This document shows positions 1-8,035 of a stretch of 27,020 nt of DNA, piece by piece; within the stretch, counting starts at the first letter, position 1, and every line of letters begins with the position of its first letter. The stretch comes from RQOF01 sp964461135 (lineage in GTDB: Bacteria; Calditrichota; Calditrichia; RBG-13-44-9). The notes beneath the pieces were generated by a model that did not search any database, had not been told where the DNA came from, and worked only from the letters and a program-made list of their open reading frames with translations. A program made the translations under genes and the position numbers. Where the stretch lies: positions 1 through 27,020 of the forward strand of contig CAYWTB010000064.1 in the NCBI GenBank assembly GCA_964461135.1. The letters are read 5' to 3'.

Positions 1-297
1 GATGAAACTTTTTATAAATGCTTAATTCACAAATTTAATCACCAGAAAACTAAGGAGCCGGAGAAAATCATTTCAATCCAAATAATAGTGAATCTATAAA
101 TCTCAATATCACTCTATGCTCTGTGGCTTTTATTTTTTGCCATTCAGACACTGAGGACACAAAGAAAAACACTTTTTAACCTCAAAAATATGGTATCTAT
201 AATTCCCAATATCCCTCTGTGATCTCTGAGGATTTGTGGCCGGCTTTATGATTAATTCAAATAAGGTTTCCATAATCAGGTCGAATACCCCGGTTGC
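1..297. other. AT-rich intergenic stretch with terminal-repeat-like and CTCTGTG motifs
   Basis: No reading frame here looks like a gene. The 15-mer TGCTTAATTCACAAA at 19-33 occurs again exactly at 26893-26907, near the other end of the window. Around 113-130 and 214-241 there are CTCTGTGGC- and CTCTGTGATC-type words, with GGACACAAAG at 153-162; these resemble the dispersed ACAAAG/CTTTGTG-type repeats common in intergenic DNA of FCB genomes and are echoed at 20635-20663. No hairpin plus T-tract terminator is evident for the minus-strand gene ending at 298. Confidence 0.4.
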
Positions 298-2721
298 TCA
301 GAAGTCTTCCACCTCATCACCGCTGTTCCCGTTTCTATCCTGCTGACGGTCCTGCTTAAAATTATTAATATTGAAACGAATATTCAGCATGACCAGAGGT
401 GATTCCCGCGTGCCGTAGTGGTAGTTGTAAAAACCGGGACCCTGGGAAATATACTCATAGCGTGCGGTGCCGAACAGATCTCTGACCTGCAGAGTTGCCG
501 ATAATTTTTTTTGCAGAAATTCATATCTTACGGCGGCGCTGGTAACAAAAAATCCCTTCCTGCGTCCCTGCGAGGACACGGTAGGGCTACGATAATTACC
601 ATCCAGCTGGAATTGCAGAGACTGCCCGATTTTGATGGTATTTCCAATCCGGCCGTTCCAGTTAAAACTCTGGCGTGAGAAACTATCTCCCAGCAACACC
701 CCCTCCACCCTGTAGTTGTAAAGATTGCCCAGCAGATTTAAATTCCAGTATTTACTGACATCGGTGTTCAGGAGAAGTTCGCTGCCCAGGGCGTAGTCCT
801 TTCCGATATTTTCAACCGTGTGCAATGTGATATTATCGGCATATACCGACTGCACCCGTTCAATCTTGTTGTATGTTTCCCGGTAGTATACTTCGGTCGA
901 GAACAGGCTCTTTCCAAAGTAGGTTTGAATACCGGCTTCGAAAGAATTGATATATTCCGGCTTTAAAGCCGGATTGCCTACCCGGAGGTTATAGGCATCC
1001 ATCCAGGTTTCAAAGGGTTCCAGTTCCCACCCGTGGGGCCGTTCGATGCGCCGGGTGTAACTGGCCATCAGCTGCGGTCCTCCCGGCAACTGGTAGGAGG
1101 AGTGTAAAGTCGGAAAATAATCCCAGCGGTTTATTGTAAAGTGTTCATCCACACCACTGAATTCAATGGCCCGGTCGGTATATTCTCCCCGCAAACCCAT
1201 CTGATAGCCGAATTTATTCCATTCGCCGGCGTAAAGAGTATATAGCGCCTGGATGTTCTGTTTGTACATGGTGGAATTGCTGTGTAGAGGCAGTAATTCA
1301 TAATCGCCCAGATTGGCATTGAATTCCTGCAGTGTAGTGCGCTCATCTGACTGATTGAATTCACCCTGGAACCCGGCTTCGAATTTATTTTTGTTGTGAT
1401 GAGGAAAGGTGTAATCCAGTTTCAATCGGTATTCTTTTCCAGGTCCGGATTCGGTGGACCGTTGTCCACTGGTTATTTGCCCATCACTGGCAATCAGTTC
1501 ATTGGTGGTTACTTCATCAGATTTATCATTATCATAGGAAAATTCACCGTTTAACTGATGACCTTTTCCCCTAAAAAGATGAAGATAAGACAGGTTCATC
1601 TGATAAAACCGGCCGGAATGTTCACGTTTGGTGGTGCTCAGGTAGGACACCTGGTTATTTAACGGGCTCTCCCATTCAAGATAATTCAGATCAGATTCTC
1701 TTTGGGAGGTACGGTCTCCATACCGTCCGTTCAAGGTGAGGTTGTCTTTTGCGCTTAACCTTAAGTTCACGCTTCCCCGCAGGCCCTGGGATATTCGTCC
1801 CCGCTTTGTATCCCCCTGGGAGTAAATATTGGAAGTTATATTTTCACGGGTCGTTATATTTTCGGTCCGTTCTTCTCCCGAATAAAACCGGTGATTGTAA
1901 TCTGCTCCCAGCACAGTATTAAAATGTGTGTTTTTCAATTCATAGAGCATATCGCCGCCGTATTTGTCATTTAATCCGGCATTCAGATTGACCAGCCCGC
2001 TCTGGCCGGTTCTATTACTTTTCTTAAGAATCACATTAATAATTCCGGCGGTTCCTTCCGGATCATATTTTGCAGAAGGATTGGTAATGATTTCAATATT
2101 TTCAATGGTACTGGCCGGGATCTGATCCAGTGCCTCACTGGCTTCCAGCACGGTGGGCCGTCCGTCTATAAGAACCCGGAAACTGCCGCTGCCCCGTAAA
2201 CTCACATTCCCTTCAATGTCCACACTCACGGAGGGGACTTTTTCAAGTACATCCACCGCTGAACCGGAAATGGTGGAGTATTGCTGATCCACATTAATTA
2301 CTTTCTTATCAATCTGATAAGAAACGGGAGCACGCTCTCCTTCTACTTCCACCGTATTCAAATTGAGTGAAGTCTGAGTCAGATATATGCTTCCCAGCTT
2401 AACATCCGGGTTCGAGGATCGGATCCGGATATTATTCATTCGTTTGGTTTCGAATCCCATGAATATAAATTCGATATCGTAAGCACCGGCCTCAATGTTC
2501 TTCAGTTCAAAACGTCCGTTTTTATCAGTAATGGTTCCGGTTACCTGTGTACTGTCCTTGTGGGTATAAAGAACAATGTTGGTGTATTCCAGAGGTTCCT
2601 GAAATTCCGCGTCCAGCACATGTCCGCTGATGGTGCCATTTAGACGGGCGGTGTTGTCCTGTGCCATGGTACTGTTTATCAGAACAGCTACAAGTATAAT
2701 CTGAGTAAAGTATCTTTTCAT
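298..2721 (-). CDS. TonB-dependent-receptor-like outer-membrane beta-barrel protein
   Basis: This 807-residue protein is an outer-membrane barrel of the Bacteroidota OMP_b-brl_3 / TonB-dependent receptor type. A signal peptide occupies about residues 1-20 (MKRYFTQIILVAVLINSTMA). A carboxypeptidase-regulatory-like beta-sandwich follows at about 28-110 (GHVLDAEFQEPLEYTNIVL). The plug domain at about 130-235 carries the family hallmarks VPSVSVDIEGNVSLRGSG, VLIDGRPT, IENIEIITNPSAKYDPEG and GIINVILKK. The rest is a long aromatic-rich barrel ending in phenylalanine. The substrate cannot be told from sequence; this subtype lacks a clear partner lipoprotein here, so it is not an evident SusC/SusD pair. 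It stands alone, divergent from the E1 genes across 251 bp. An AAGAGA ribosome site precedes the ATG. Confidence 0.9.
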   Translation of the reverse strand: MKRYFTQIILVAVLINSTMAQDNTARLNGTISGHVLDAEFQEPLEYTNIVLYTHKDSTQVTGTITDKNGRFELKNIEAGAYDIEFIFMGFETKRMNNIRIRSSNPDVKLGSIYLTQTSLNLNTVEVEGERAPVSYQIDKKVINVDQQYSTISGSAVDVLEKVPSVSVDIEGNVSLRGSGSFRVLIDGRPTVLEASEALDQIPASTIENIEIITNPSAKYDPEGTAGIINVILKKSNRTGQSGLVNLNAGLNDKYGGDMLYELKNTHFNTVLGADYNHRFYSGEERTENITTRENITSNIYSQGDTKRGRISQGLRGSVNLRLSAKDNLTLNGRYGDRTSQRESDLNYLEWESPLNNQVSYLSTTKREHSGRFYQMNLSYLHLFRGKGHQLNGEFSYDNDKSDEVTTNELIASDGQITSGQRSTESGPGKEYRLKLDYTFPHHNKNKFEAGFQGEFNQSDERTTLQEFNANLGDYELLPLHSNSTMYKQNIQALYTLYAGEWNKFGYQMGLRGEYTDRAIEFSGVDEHFTINRWDYFPTLHSSYQLPGGPQLMASYTRRIERPHGWELEPFETWMDAYNLRVGNPALKPEYINSFEAGIQTYFGKSLFSTEVYYRETYNKIERVQSVYADNITLHTVENIGKDYALGSELLLNTDVSKYWNLNLLGNLYNYRVEGVLLGDSFSRQSFNWNGRIGNTIKIGQSLQFQLDGNYRSPTVSSQGRRKGFFVTSAAVRYEFLQKKLSATLQVRDLFGTARYEYISQGPGFYNYHYGTRESPLVMLNIRFNINNFKQDRQQDRNGNSGDEVEDF

Positions 2722-2972
2722 GGATCTCTTTTTTTTAATTTACAGCCAGTTTTTAAAGACAATTATTAAATCTAACTCTATTTACCTCGCCTGGTTCACC
2801 TGAATTGTAAAATAATAAAAATCATGCTGTTTTAATAGTCAATTTTGTCTAAATAATGATGCTGATAAAAATCAGAATTCCGTTCTCTGCAAAATAATTA
2901 ATAATCCCACGTTTTTTTTGGTAAAAATAGATCTTTTAGTTATACTGTATAAAATATAAAGCTGGTTTATTC
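2722..2972. other. Divergent intergenic region between receptor and E1 genes
   Basis: AT-rich spacer holding the 5' signals of two divergent genes. A sigma70-like promoter for the plus-strand gene is listed separately. No clear operator dyad or riboswitch fold was found. Confidence 0.5.
2918..2946 (+). promoter_or_regulatory. Sigma70-like promoter for the E1 alpha/beta operon
   Basis: TTGGTA at 2918-2923 and TATACT at 2941-2946 are separated by exactly 17 bp. Transcription would start near 2953, giving a short leader of about 20 nt before the ATG at 2973. No strong Shine-Dalgarno sequence is present, so initiation may rely on an AT-rich leader. Found by eye only. Confidence 0.5.
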
Positions 2973-3977
2973 ATGGATATTTGGTCGTTGTACCGGAAGA
3001 TGCTTTTCAGCCGTCTGTTCGAAGAGGCGGTAACGAGCCTGTGGGAGGAAGGCCGGATTTCCGGTGAGATGCATCTGGGGACCGGTGAAGAAGCCATAGT
3101 TGCCACGGTGGTGAGTCAGCTGCAGCCGGGAGATGCCATGGCGCTGGATCACCGCGGTACGTCCGCTCTGCTGATGCGGGGGGTGGATCCGGTGCTGCTG
3201 TTACGGGAAATCATGGGTAATTCAAACGGATTATGCAGCGGTATGGGTGGGCACATGCATCTTTTTTGGCCCGAACAGCTGGTGGCTTCTTCTGGCATTG
3301 TGGGCTTCTCCGGCCCGGCTGCAGCCGGGTTTGCACTGGCAGCTCTCCACTTGCGGCCCCATACGGTGGCCGTTGCTTTTTTTGGTGAGGGAGCCATGAA
3401 CGAGGGTATGCTTATGGAAAGTCTGAACCTGGCAGTAGTATGGAAACTCCCGGTTTTATTTGTTTGTAAAGATAACAATTGGGCCATCAGCACCCGCTCC
3501 AATGAAATGACCGGCGGCCGGTTAACAGAGCGCGCTCGCAGCTTCGGTATGCCGTCATTTGAAGCGGAGGGCTGGAAAGTTGAAGAGGTCTGGAATTCAG
3601 CCCAACAGGCTTTCAATATCCTGCGGACCGGCCAGGGACCCGCTTATCTGCATACCCGCTGTATTCACCTGGAAGGCCATTTTCTGGGCGACCCGCTGCT
3701 GAGAATGATCCGGAAACCGCTTACCGAATTGACCAGGACCACCGGAAATCTGATAAAATCTGCTGTAAGGAAAGAAGGGGCTTCGTTGTATGGGCGTACG
3801 GAGAGTGTGGGCAAAATGCTGGGATTAATTGCCCGGACGTTTAAGGATCGAACTGCCAGGAAACAAGATCCCCTGCCTGCAACTCGTGCTTTGCTGGAAG
3901 AAGAGACGGGAAAACTCAAATCACTGGAGGGTGAGGTTGCAACAGAAATACAGCAGGTGCTGCAGGAAGGTATATGA
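2973..3977 (+). CDS. Thiamine-diphosphate-dependent dehydrogenase E1 component, alpha subunit
   Basis: The 334-residue product is the E1 alpha subunit of a 2-oxoacid or acetoin dehydrogenase complex, which decarboxylates the substrate on thiamine diphosphate (ThDP) and passes the acyl group to a lipoyl E2. The length matches AcoA/PdhA-type subunits. Visible motifs are DHRG (59-62), GMGGHMHLF (90-98) and the ThDP/Mg-binding signature from GEGAMNEG (138-145) to KDNN (166-169), followed by LEGHFLGDP, the equivalent of the phosphorylation-loop GHSxxDP. The beta-subunit gene follows 18 bp downstream, so the two are co-transcribed. No E2, E3 or lipoate gene is nearby, so pyruvate, branched-chain 2-oxoacid and acetoin cannot be told apart. 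Both genes look more GC-rich than their AT-rich flanks. Confidence 0.88.
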   Translation: MDIWSLYRKMLFSRLFEEAVTSLWEEGRISGEMHLGTGEEAIVATVVSQLQPGDAMALDHRGTSALLMRGVDPVLLLREIMGNSNGLCSGMGGHMHLFWPEQLVASSGIVGFSGPAAAGFALAALHLRPHTVAVAFFGEGAMNEGMLMESLNLAVVWKLPVLFVCKDNNWAISTRSNEMTGGRLTERARSFGMPSFEAEGWKVEEVWNSAQQAFNILRTGQGPAYLHTRCIHLEGHFLGDPLLRMIRKPLTELTRTTGNLIKSAVRKEGASLYGRTESVGKMLGLIARTFKDRTARKQDPLPATRALLEEETGKLKSLEGEVATEIQQVLQEGI

Positions 3978-3995
3978 TTAAAACAGGATTCATTT

Positions 3996-5012
3996 ATGAG
4001 GCGAATGAGTTTCTCCATGGCCAATGAAGATGCTTTAACCGCAGTTATGGCGCAGGATTCCCGCATTATAATTATGGGAGAAGATGTCCACACCCTGCGA
4101 CGAAATCTGCTGGTACGTTTTGGCAAAAACCGGGTGCGGGCCACACCCATTAGTGAGGCGGCATTTGTGGGAGCGGGGGTAACCGCGGCCATGGCCGGCT
4201 TACGGCCGGTGGTGGAGGTGATGCTGGTGGATTTCATCGGAACTGCCATGGATGCCCTGCTTAACCATGCCGCTAAAATTGAATCCTTTTCCGGTGGAAA
4301 ATGGCGAGTTCCGCTGGTGATCCGTGCAGCCTGCGGTGGCGGATATGGTGACGGCGGCCAGCATGAACAAAGCCTGTGGGGCTGGCTGGCGCACATACCG
4401 GGGCTGTCGGTGGTAGTCCCTTCAAATCCTGCGGATGCCGGGGGACTGCTGCTGTCTGCCATCGAACATCCGGCACCGGTGATATACCTGGAGCACAAAT
4501 TACTGGCGGATTACTGGCTGGATTATATGGGGGGAGCAACCCGGAAAACAGTACAGTTTGATGTGCCGCCGGAAGGTGCACACGGACCGGTACCTGACAA
4601 CTGGCACGCTCTTTCGCTGGGTAAGGCGGATGTCCGTCGTGAGGGATCCCACCTGTCCATCCTCAGCGTGGGTGTGGGTGTGCATCGCTCACTGGAGGCG
4701 GCAGGAATGCTGGAACAGGAAGGAATCTCTGCTGCTGTAATCGATTTGAGAAGCATCTCCCCCCTGGACACTGCCGCTATTTGCGAAACCGTTTCCAAAA
4801 CCGGCCGCATGCTGGTGGTGGATGAGGATTATACGGGATTTGGTCTTTCCGGAGAGCTGGCGGCGGTGGCTGCAGAGGCGGGTATCCCGTTTAAATATTC
4901 CAGGGTCTGTACCGACCGGACCCTCCCCTTTAACCGTTCCCTGGCAAATGAAGTACTCCCCAATACCCGAAGAATTACAGATGCGGCCAGAAAGCTGGTA
5001 CGGCAGAAATAG
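3996..5012 (+). CDS. Thiamine-diphosphate-dependent dehydrogenase E1 component, beta subunit
   Basis: The 338-residue beta subunit pairs with the preceding alpha subunit to form the alpha2beta2 E1 enzyme. The N-terminal half has the transketolase pyrimidine-binding fold: MGEDV (27-31) and TPISEAAFVGAG (50-61), whose Glu54 is the residue expected to activate the ThDP aminopyrimidine. The C-terminal transketolase_C domain shows LSILSVGVGVHRSLEAA, AAVIDLRSISPLD and MLVVDEDY. Length is normal for AcoB/PdhB (about 325-340). An AGGA motif lies about 8 nt before the ATG; in-frame ATGs also occur at codons 4 and 8. Downstream the strand carries no E2 gene, so the partner must be encoded elsewhere. 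Confidence 0.88.
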   Translation: MRRMSFSMANEDALTAVMAQDSRIIIMGEDVHTLRRNLLVRFGKNRVRATPISEAAFVGAGVTAAMAGLRPVVEVMLVDFIGTAMDALLNHAAKIESFSGGKWRVPLVIRAACGGGYGDGGQHEQSLWGWLAHIPGLSVVVPSNPADAGGLLLSAIEHPAPVIYLEHKLLADYWLDYMGGATRKTVQFDVPPEGAHGPVPDNWHALSLGKADVRREGSHLSILSVGVGVHRSLEAAGMLEQEGISAAVIDLRSISPLDTAAICETVSKTGRMLVVDEDYTGFGLSGELAAVAAEAGIPFKYSRVCTDRTLPFNRSLANEVLPNTRRITDAARKLVRQK

Positions 5013-5126
5013 TCAATGACTTTAAAGTCCTATCCTATTTTAGTGTTAACTTATTCATATAAATTCTTTATCACTCCGGGCCATCATAGAGTTAGAGTTC
5101 CAACCTGTTTAACAGGCTCCCAACCG

Positions 5127-5450
5127 TTAAACTGCCGGGATAAACTCCGGAGAATAATCAGGATTTACCCGCAACGGCATCCAGATGCCTGGCCGGGTTA
5201 AAGGATTCAAAAAACGATCTTGCGGACAGCCTTGCCGCGGTAGCTTATCCTGGTAAAAAATGCATTTCCCCGGGTCCGTGTAATACCACACTGCGGTATA
5301 ACCTTCCCCCAGCAATGATACCGGAAAACGCCGTAATCCCAGGATATATAATGCAGTGAAATGGCATGCCATAGCACCATATCCAAAGTAGCGCACATCA
5401 ACACCGGCCGGTATCTCGCCATGCTCTTCGATTCTTCGAATAAATTCCAT
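5127..5450 (-). CDS. Possible rhodanese-like domain remnant without catalytic cysteine
   Basis: This 107-residue frame is uncertain. Residues about 19-57 fit the C-terminal half of a rhodanese fold: VRYFGYGAMACHFTALYILGL, then PVSLLGEGYTAVW, matching the family outline YC-SG-RA--A--L---G then V--L-GG----W. The active-site cysteine position is Phe (YFGYG) and a cysteine appears four residues later instead. Residues beyond about 60 show no family features and may be out-of-frame sequence. A TAGGAAAAAA stretch sits about 13 nt upstream of the ATG. It could be a small non-catalytic protein, a decayed sulfurtransferase, or chance; no neighbour helps. Confidence 0.35.
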   Translation of the reverse strand: MEFIRRIEEHGEIPAGVDVRYFGYGAMACHFTALYILGLRRFPVSLLGEGYTAVWYYTDPGKCIFYQDKLPRQGCPQDRFLNPLTRPGIWMPLRVNPDYSPEFIPAV

Positions 5451-5856
5451 TTTATTTGTTATATTTTTTCCTATTTTATTTTTTTCCCAGTCTTTACCAC
5501 AATTTATGAAATATTTATAGAGATTTTAGAAATGAATGCGATGTTTCTCGCATCTTTTTGATTCAGGGGAGGGGAATCCACTCATCATTGAGCGAGGCAA
5601 GAGCGGTTTTCTATTATGGATTTTCCGGCTTAGAAACAGTATGGGAAATATAACCGGCATTTGTGGTAAAAAGTATGAAGTTTATAAAAATACTGTTAAA
5701 GCAGATTCATTTTTATTATTTTCGTCCACAGGAAAGTCAAGCTGTCATGGTGCAATGTTAGAAAGCCTTACCTCATCACAACCATGTTTATGAGTTTAAT
5801 AAAATGGTAATAAAACGGGTTTCAGATGAATATTATATAGGTGTGAACAGAAAATA
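5451..5856. other. Intergenic stretch, no gene recognised
   Basis: Open frames here, such as one at 5536-5793 (+), have composition unlike a folded protein and no convincing ribosome site. The DNA is AT-rich. I see no RNA gene or clear hairpin terminator. Confidence 0.4.
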
Positions 5857-6204
5857 ATGGAGTATTCTTTTAAATCGTGTTTTAATTGTGTAACATACTG
5901 GTCTACCAGGGAGGAATTTCTGCAGGATGAAAATATTAAACTGGTGGGATATCAGGTGCATTTTGAGGAATTAACCTCAGCTATCTTTTTATTTAATCAT
6001 TCCTGTGGCTCTACCCTCGGATTACCGGTTTCGCGGCTTACGGATCTCTACCAGGGACAGATATTTTCCGGAAGAGCCAATGGCACAGAGGAGTGTCCCG
6101 GATACTGCCTGTATCGCTCAAATCTGAAGTCCTGCCCGGTTCAGTGTGAATGCTCTTATGTGCAGGAGATAATTCAGATTATCAATGGCCTGCCCAAATT
6201 ATGA
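5857..6204 (+). CDS. Small cysteine-rich conserved-type protein of unknown function
   Basis: The 115-residue product has ten cysteines: Cys8 and Cys11 (CFNC), one in NHSCGST, and a C-terminal cluster in ECPGYCLYRSNLKSCPVQCEC. It has no signal peptide or membrane segment. The arrangement suggests a metal-binding, zinc-ribbon-like or iron-sulfur-like fold in the cytoplasm, but I cannot name a family with confidence. The pattern LFNHSCGSTLG, then GRANGTEECPGYCL, looks like a compact conserved domain rather than random sequence, and the start is where the Cys pattern begins. No strong Shine-Dalgarno motif precedes the ATG. It stands alone, with a heptamer repeat right after its stop. Confidence 0.65.
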   Translation: MEYSFKSCFNCVTYWSTREEFLQDENIKLVGYQVHFEELTSAIFLFNHSCGSTLGLPVSRLTDLYQGQIFSGRANGTEECPGYCLYRSNLKSCPVQCECSYVQEIIQIINGLPKL

Positions 6205-6214
6205 TAAAAACTGC

Positions 6215-6242
6215 AAGCAGAAAGCTGAAAGCAGAAAGCAGT
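6215..6242 (+). repeat. Tandem heptamer repeat AAGCWGA x4
   Basis: Four consecutive 7-nt units are seen: AAGCAGA, AAGCTGA, AAGCAGA, AAGCAGT. They start 11 nt after the stop codon of the Cys-rich gene. Short heptamer arrays of this AAGCTGA type are a known kind of bacterial intergenic repeat. Confidence 0.75.
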
Positions 6243-6319
6243 AGCCAGGATAAAGTAAATTTGTCGTGGTAACTTTTCAGAAGATTTTTTAAACAGATAA
6301 ATGAAAGGTGAGAATAAAA

Positions 6320-7105
6320 ATGTCTTATTATTTTAAATGGAAATTTTCCTGTCATCTTCTGGCAGTCATAATTCTGGTTTCGCCTTCTCTGGGTCAGTTA
6401 TCAAATATTTCCCCCATACCTTCGTCCAGCCGGCAGATGATTGTGGTGATGACCGGTTCTTTTGACACCCAGGATGCCTGGCTGTATCGATTCCAGCGGG
6501 ATAATTCTTCTGCTGCCTGGAGAAAGGTGGCCCCGATGATTCCGGCCATAGTCGGCAGGAACGGGCTGGGATGGGGAATCGGATTGCTGCAGCCGGACAG
6601 TTCCTTGTCCCCTCAGAAACGGGAGGGTGATGGCAAGAGTCCGGCCGGTGTGTTCACCCTGAGTGCGGTTTTTGGTTATGCATCACCGGAGGAGATGGGC
6701 AGTTTGAAGATGCCCTACATTCATATCATTGAGATGATTGAATGCGTGGATGATGTGAATTCGGCATATTATAATTCCCTGGTGATGAGAACGGAAGTTG
6801 ATTCAGTGGACTGGCATTCCTCCGAGCGAATGTGGCGGGGGAAAATCTGGTATGAACAGGGAGTGGTAATGGATCATAATGTCAATCCTACAGAAAAGGG
6901 AGCCGGCTCCTGTATTTTTCTGCACAACTGGGCAGGGCCGGATGATACCACATCCGGTTGTACTGCCATGGATCCGGCAGATATGAGGGAAATAATCTAC
7001 TGGCTGGACGAATCGAAAAATCCGCTACTGGTGCAATTACCGGGACCCGTCTATGCTCAACATCAACAACTATGGGATCTGCCTGCCGTGGCCGGATCAG
7101 ATTAA
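6320..7105 (+). CDS. Secreted L,D-transpeptidase-family (YkuD-type) protein
   Basis: The 261-residue protein has an N-terminal signal peptide (about residues 1-26, hydrophobic core HLLAVIILVSPSLG). It carries a YkuD-type catalytic domain: GDGKSPAGVF at about 104-113, the usual substrate-pocket signature, and the catalytic block FLHNWAGPDDTTSGCTAM with His202 and nucleophile Cys214 in the order H-x(n)-SGC typical of these cysteine transpeptidases. It would act in the periplasm on tetrapeptide stems, forming 3-3 cross-links or anchoring proteins to peptidoglycan. I chose the ATG at 6320 because AAGGTGAG lies 7 nt upstream; the open frame could also begin at GTG 6308. It sits just before the envelope-stress two-component genes, about 220 bp away. 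Confidence 0.82.
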   Translation: MSYYFKWKFSCHLLAVIILVSPSLGQLSNISPIPSSSRQMIVVMTGSFDTQDAWLYRFQRDNSSAAWRKVAPMIPAIVGRNGLGWGIGLLQPDSSLSPQKREGDGKSPAGVFTLSAVFGYASPEEMGSLKMPYIHIIEMIECVDDVNSAYYNSLVMRTEVDSVDWHSSERMWRGKIWYEQGVVMDHNVNPTEKGAGSCIFLHNWAGPDDTTSGCTAMDPADMREIIYWLDESKNPLLVQLPGPVYAQHQQLWDLPAVAGSD

Positions 7106-7185
7106 TCTCCATCATATTTCATCGTTTACTCAGGTTTTTTTCACTTATCATCACCGGAGATCTATTAACATCCTTTTTCGGCCCT

Positions 7186-7200
7186 GTTACAAATTGTTAC
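7186..7200 (+). promoter_or_regulatory. Direct-repeat regulator box GTTAC-N5-GTTAC upstream of the two-component operon
   Basis: GTTAC at 7186-7190 and 7196-7200 are spaced by AAATT, a 10-bp period as expected for tandem binding of an OmpR-family regulator (compare the CpxR box GTAAA-N5-GTAAA). The same architecture recurs at 9559-9573. A TTGACA follows at 7205-7210, and a related inverted word lies at 7251-7265. This suggests autoregulation; inferred from the pattern only. Confidence 0.55.
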
Positions 7201-7327
7201 GAATTTGACATGATTTATTTATGATTATTTCGCATATTCAAAACGGAAATATTGTAATTTGTGACGGGTTATAGTTACTTTATGTGAAAAATTATACCGG
7301 TGTGAACGAGAAGCCGGTAAAGGTAAG

Positions 7328-8035
7328 ATGAGAATTACAATGGGTCACACAATACTGATCATAGATGATGATGAGAAATTAAATGCGCTGCTGAGGGAGT
7401 ATTTAAAGAAATATAACTTCACTGTCAAAACTTTTTCCCATCCGGAGGAGGGATTGAGAAGTCTGAAACAAGATCTGCCGGATCTGATCATTCTGGACAT
7501 TATGTTGCCCGGAAGGGATGGTTTCGAGATCTGCCGGGAGATCCGGCGGGATTATACTGTTCCTGTTATTATGCTTACTGCACGGGGTGAAGTAACCGAC
7601 CGCATAGTGGGCCTGGAACTGGGTGCGGATGATTATTTGCCTAAACCATTTGAACCCCGGGAGCTGGTAGCCCGCATTCAGGCCGTCCTGCGGCGTGGGT
7701 ACCGGCAGAACCAGAAGGAAATACGGAAATATGGACCACTCACCGTGGATTTCCAGAAGCACACCATTACCCTGGATGGGAAAGCGGTGGATTTGACCAC
7801 TGCCGAATTTGAGATACTGTCCCTGTTTATCAAACGGGCGGGAAAGGTGCTGGACCGCAACTATATTCTGGACAATGTGCGGGGAATAGAATGGGAGGCC
7901 TTCGATCGTTCGGTGGATGTGATGGTGAGCCGTCTGCGCCATAAACTGCATGATGATCCCAGGCATCCACGCTTTATTAAAACCGTTTGGGGAACCGGTT
8001 ATATGTTTGTGGCGGAGGAAAATGATGAAAATTGA
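7328..8035 (+). CDS. OmpR/CpxR-family response regulator
   Basis: The 235-residue protein has an N-terminal receiver domain (about 7-120) and a C-terminal winged-helix DNA-binding domain (about 135-232). Key receiver residues are present: acidic pair Asp13/Asp14, phosphoacceptor Asp57 (LDIMLPG), Thr84 and Lys106 (LPKPFEP). The winged helix shows LTTAEFEILSLF, VDVMVSRLRHKL and IKTVWGTGYMFV. It would be phosphorylated by the kinase encoded immediately downstream, with which it overlaps by 11 nt. AAAGG lies 5 nt before the ATG. Its GTTAC boxes upstream, repeated before the efflux operon, suggest it controls itself and that operon. CpxR is the closest functional analogue given the Spy-like gene, but this is inference. 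Confidence 0.92.
   Translation: MRITMGHTILIIDDDEKLNALLREYLKKYNFTVKTFSHPEEGLRSLKQDLPDLIILDIMLPGRDGFEICREIRRDYTVPVIMLTARGEVTDRIVGLELGADDYLPKPFEPRELVARIQAVLRRGYRQNQKEIRKYGPLTVDFQKHTITLDGKAVDLTTAEFEILSLFIKRAGKVLDRNYILDNVRGIEWEAFDRSVDVMVSRLRHKLHDDPRHPRFIKTVWGTGYMFVAEENDEN

Noticed and set aside
298..2721. SusC/SusD-type glycan uptake locus
   Set aside because: No SusD-like lipoprotein or glycoside hydrolase gene is adjacent, and the barrel is of the OMP_b-brl_3 type rather than SusC.
3149..4810. Several long minus-strand frames opposite the E1 genes
   Set aside because: They are antisense shadows of GC-rich genes with clear ThDP-enzyme motifs on the plus strand.
5536..5793. Plus-strand open frame of 85 codons
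   Set aside because: Low-complexity composition, no ribosome site, no domain; treated as chance.
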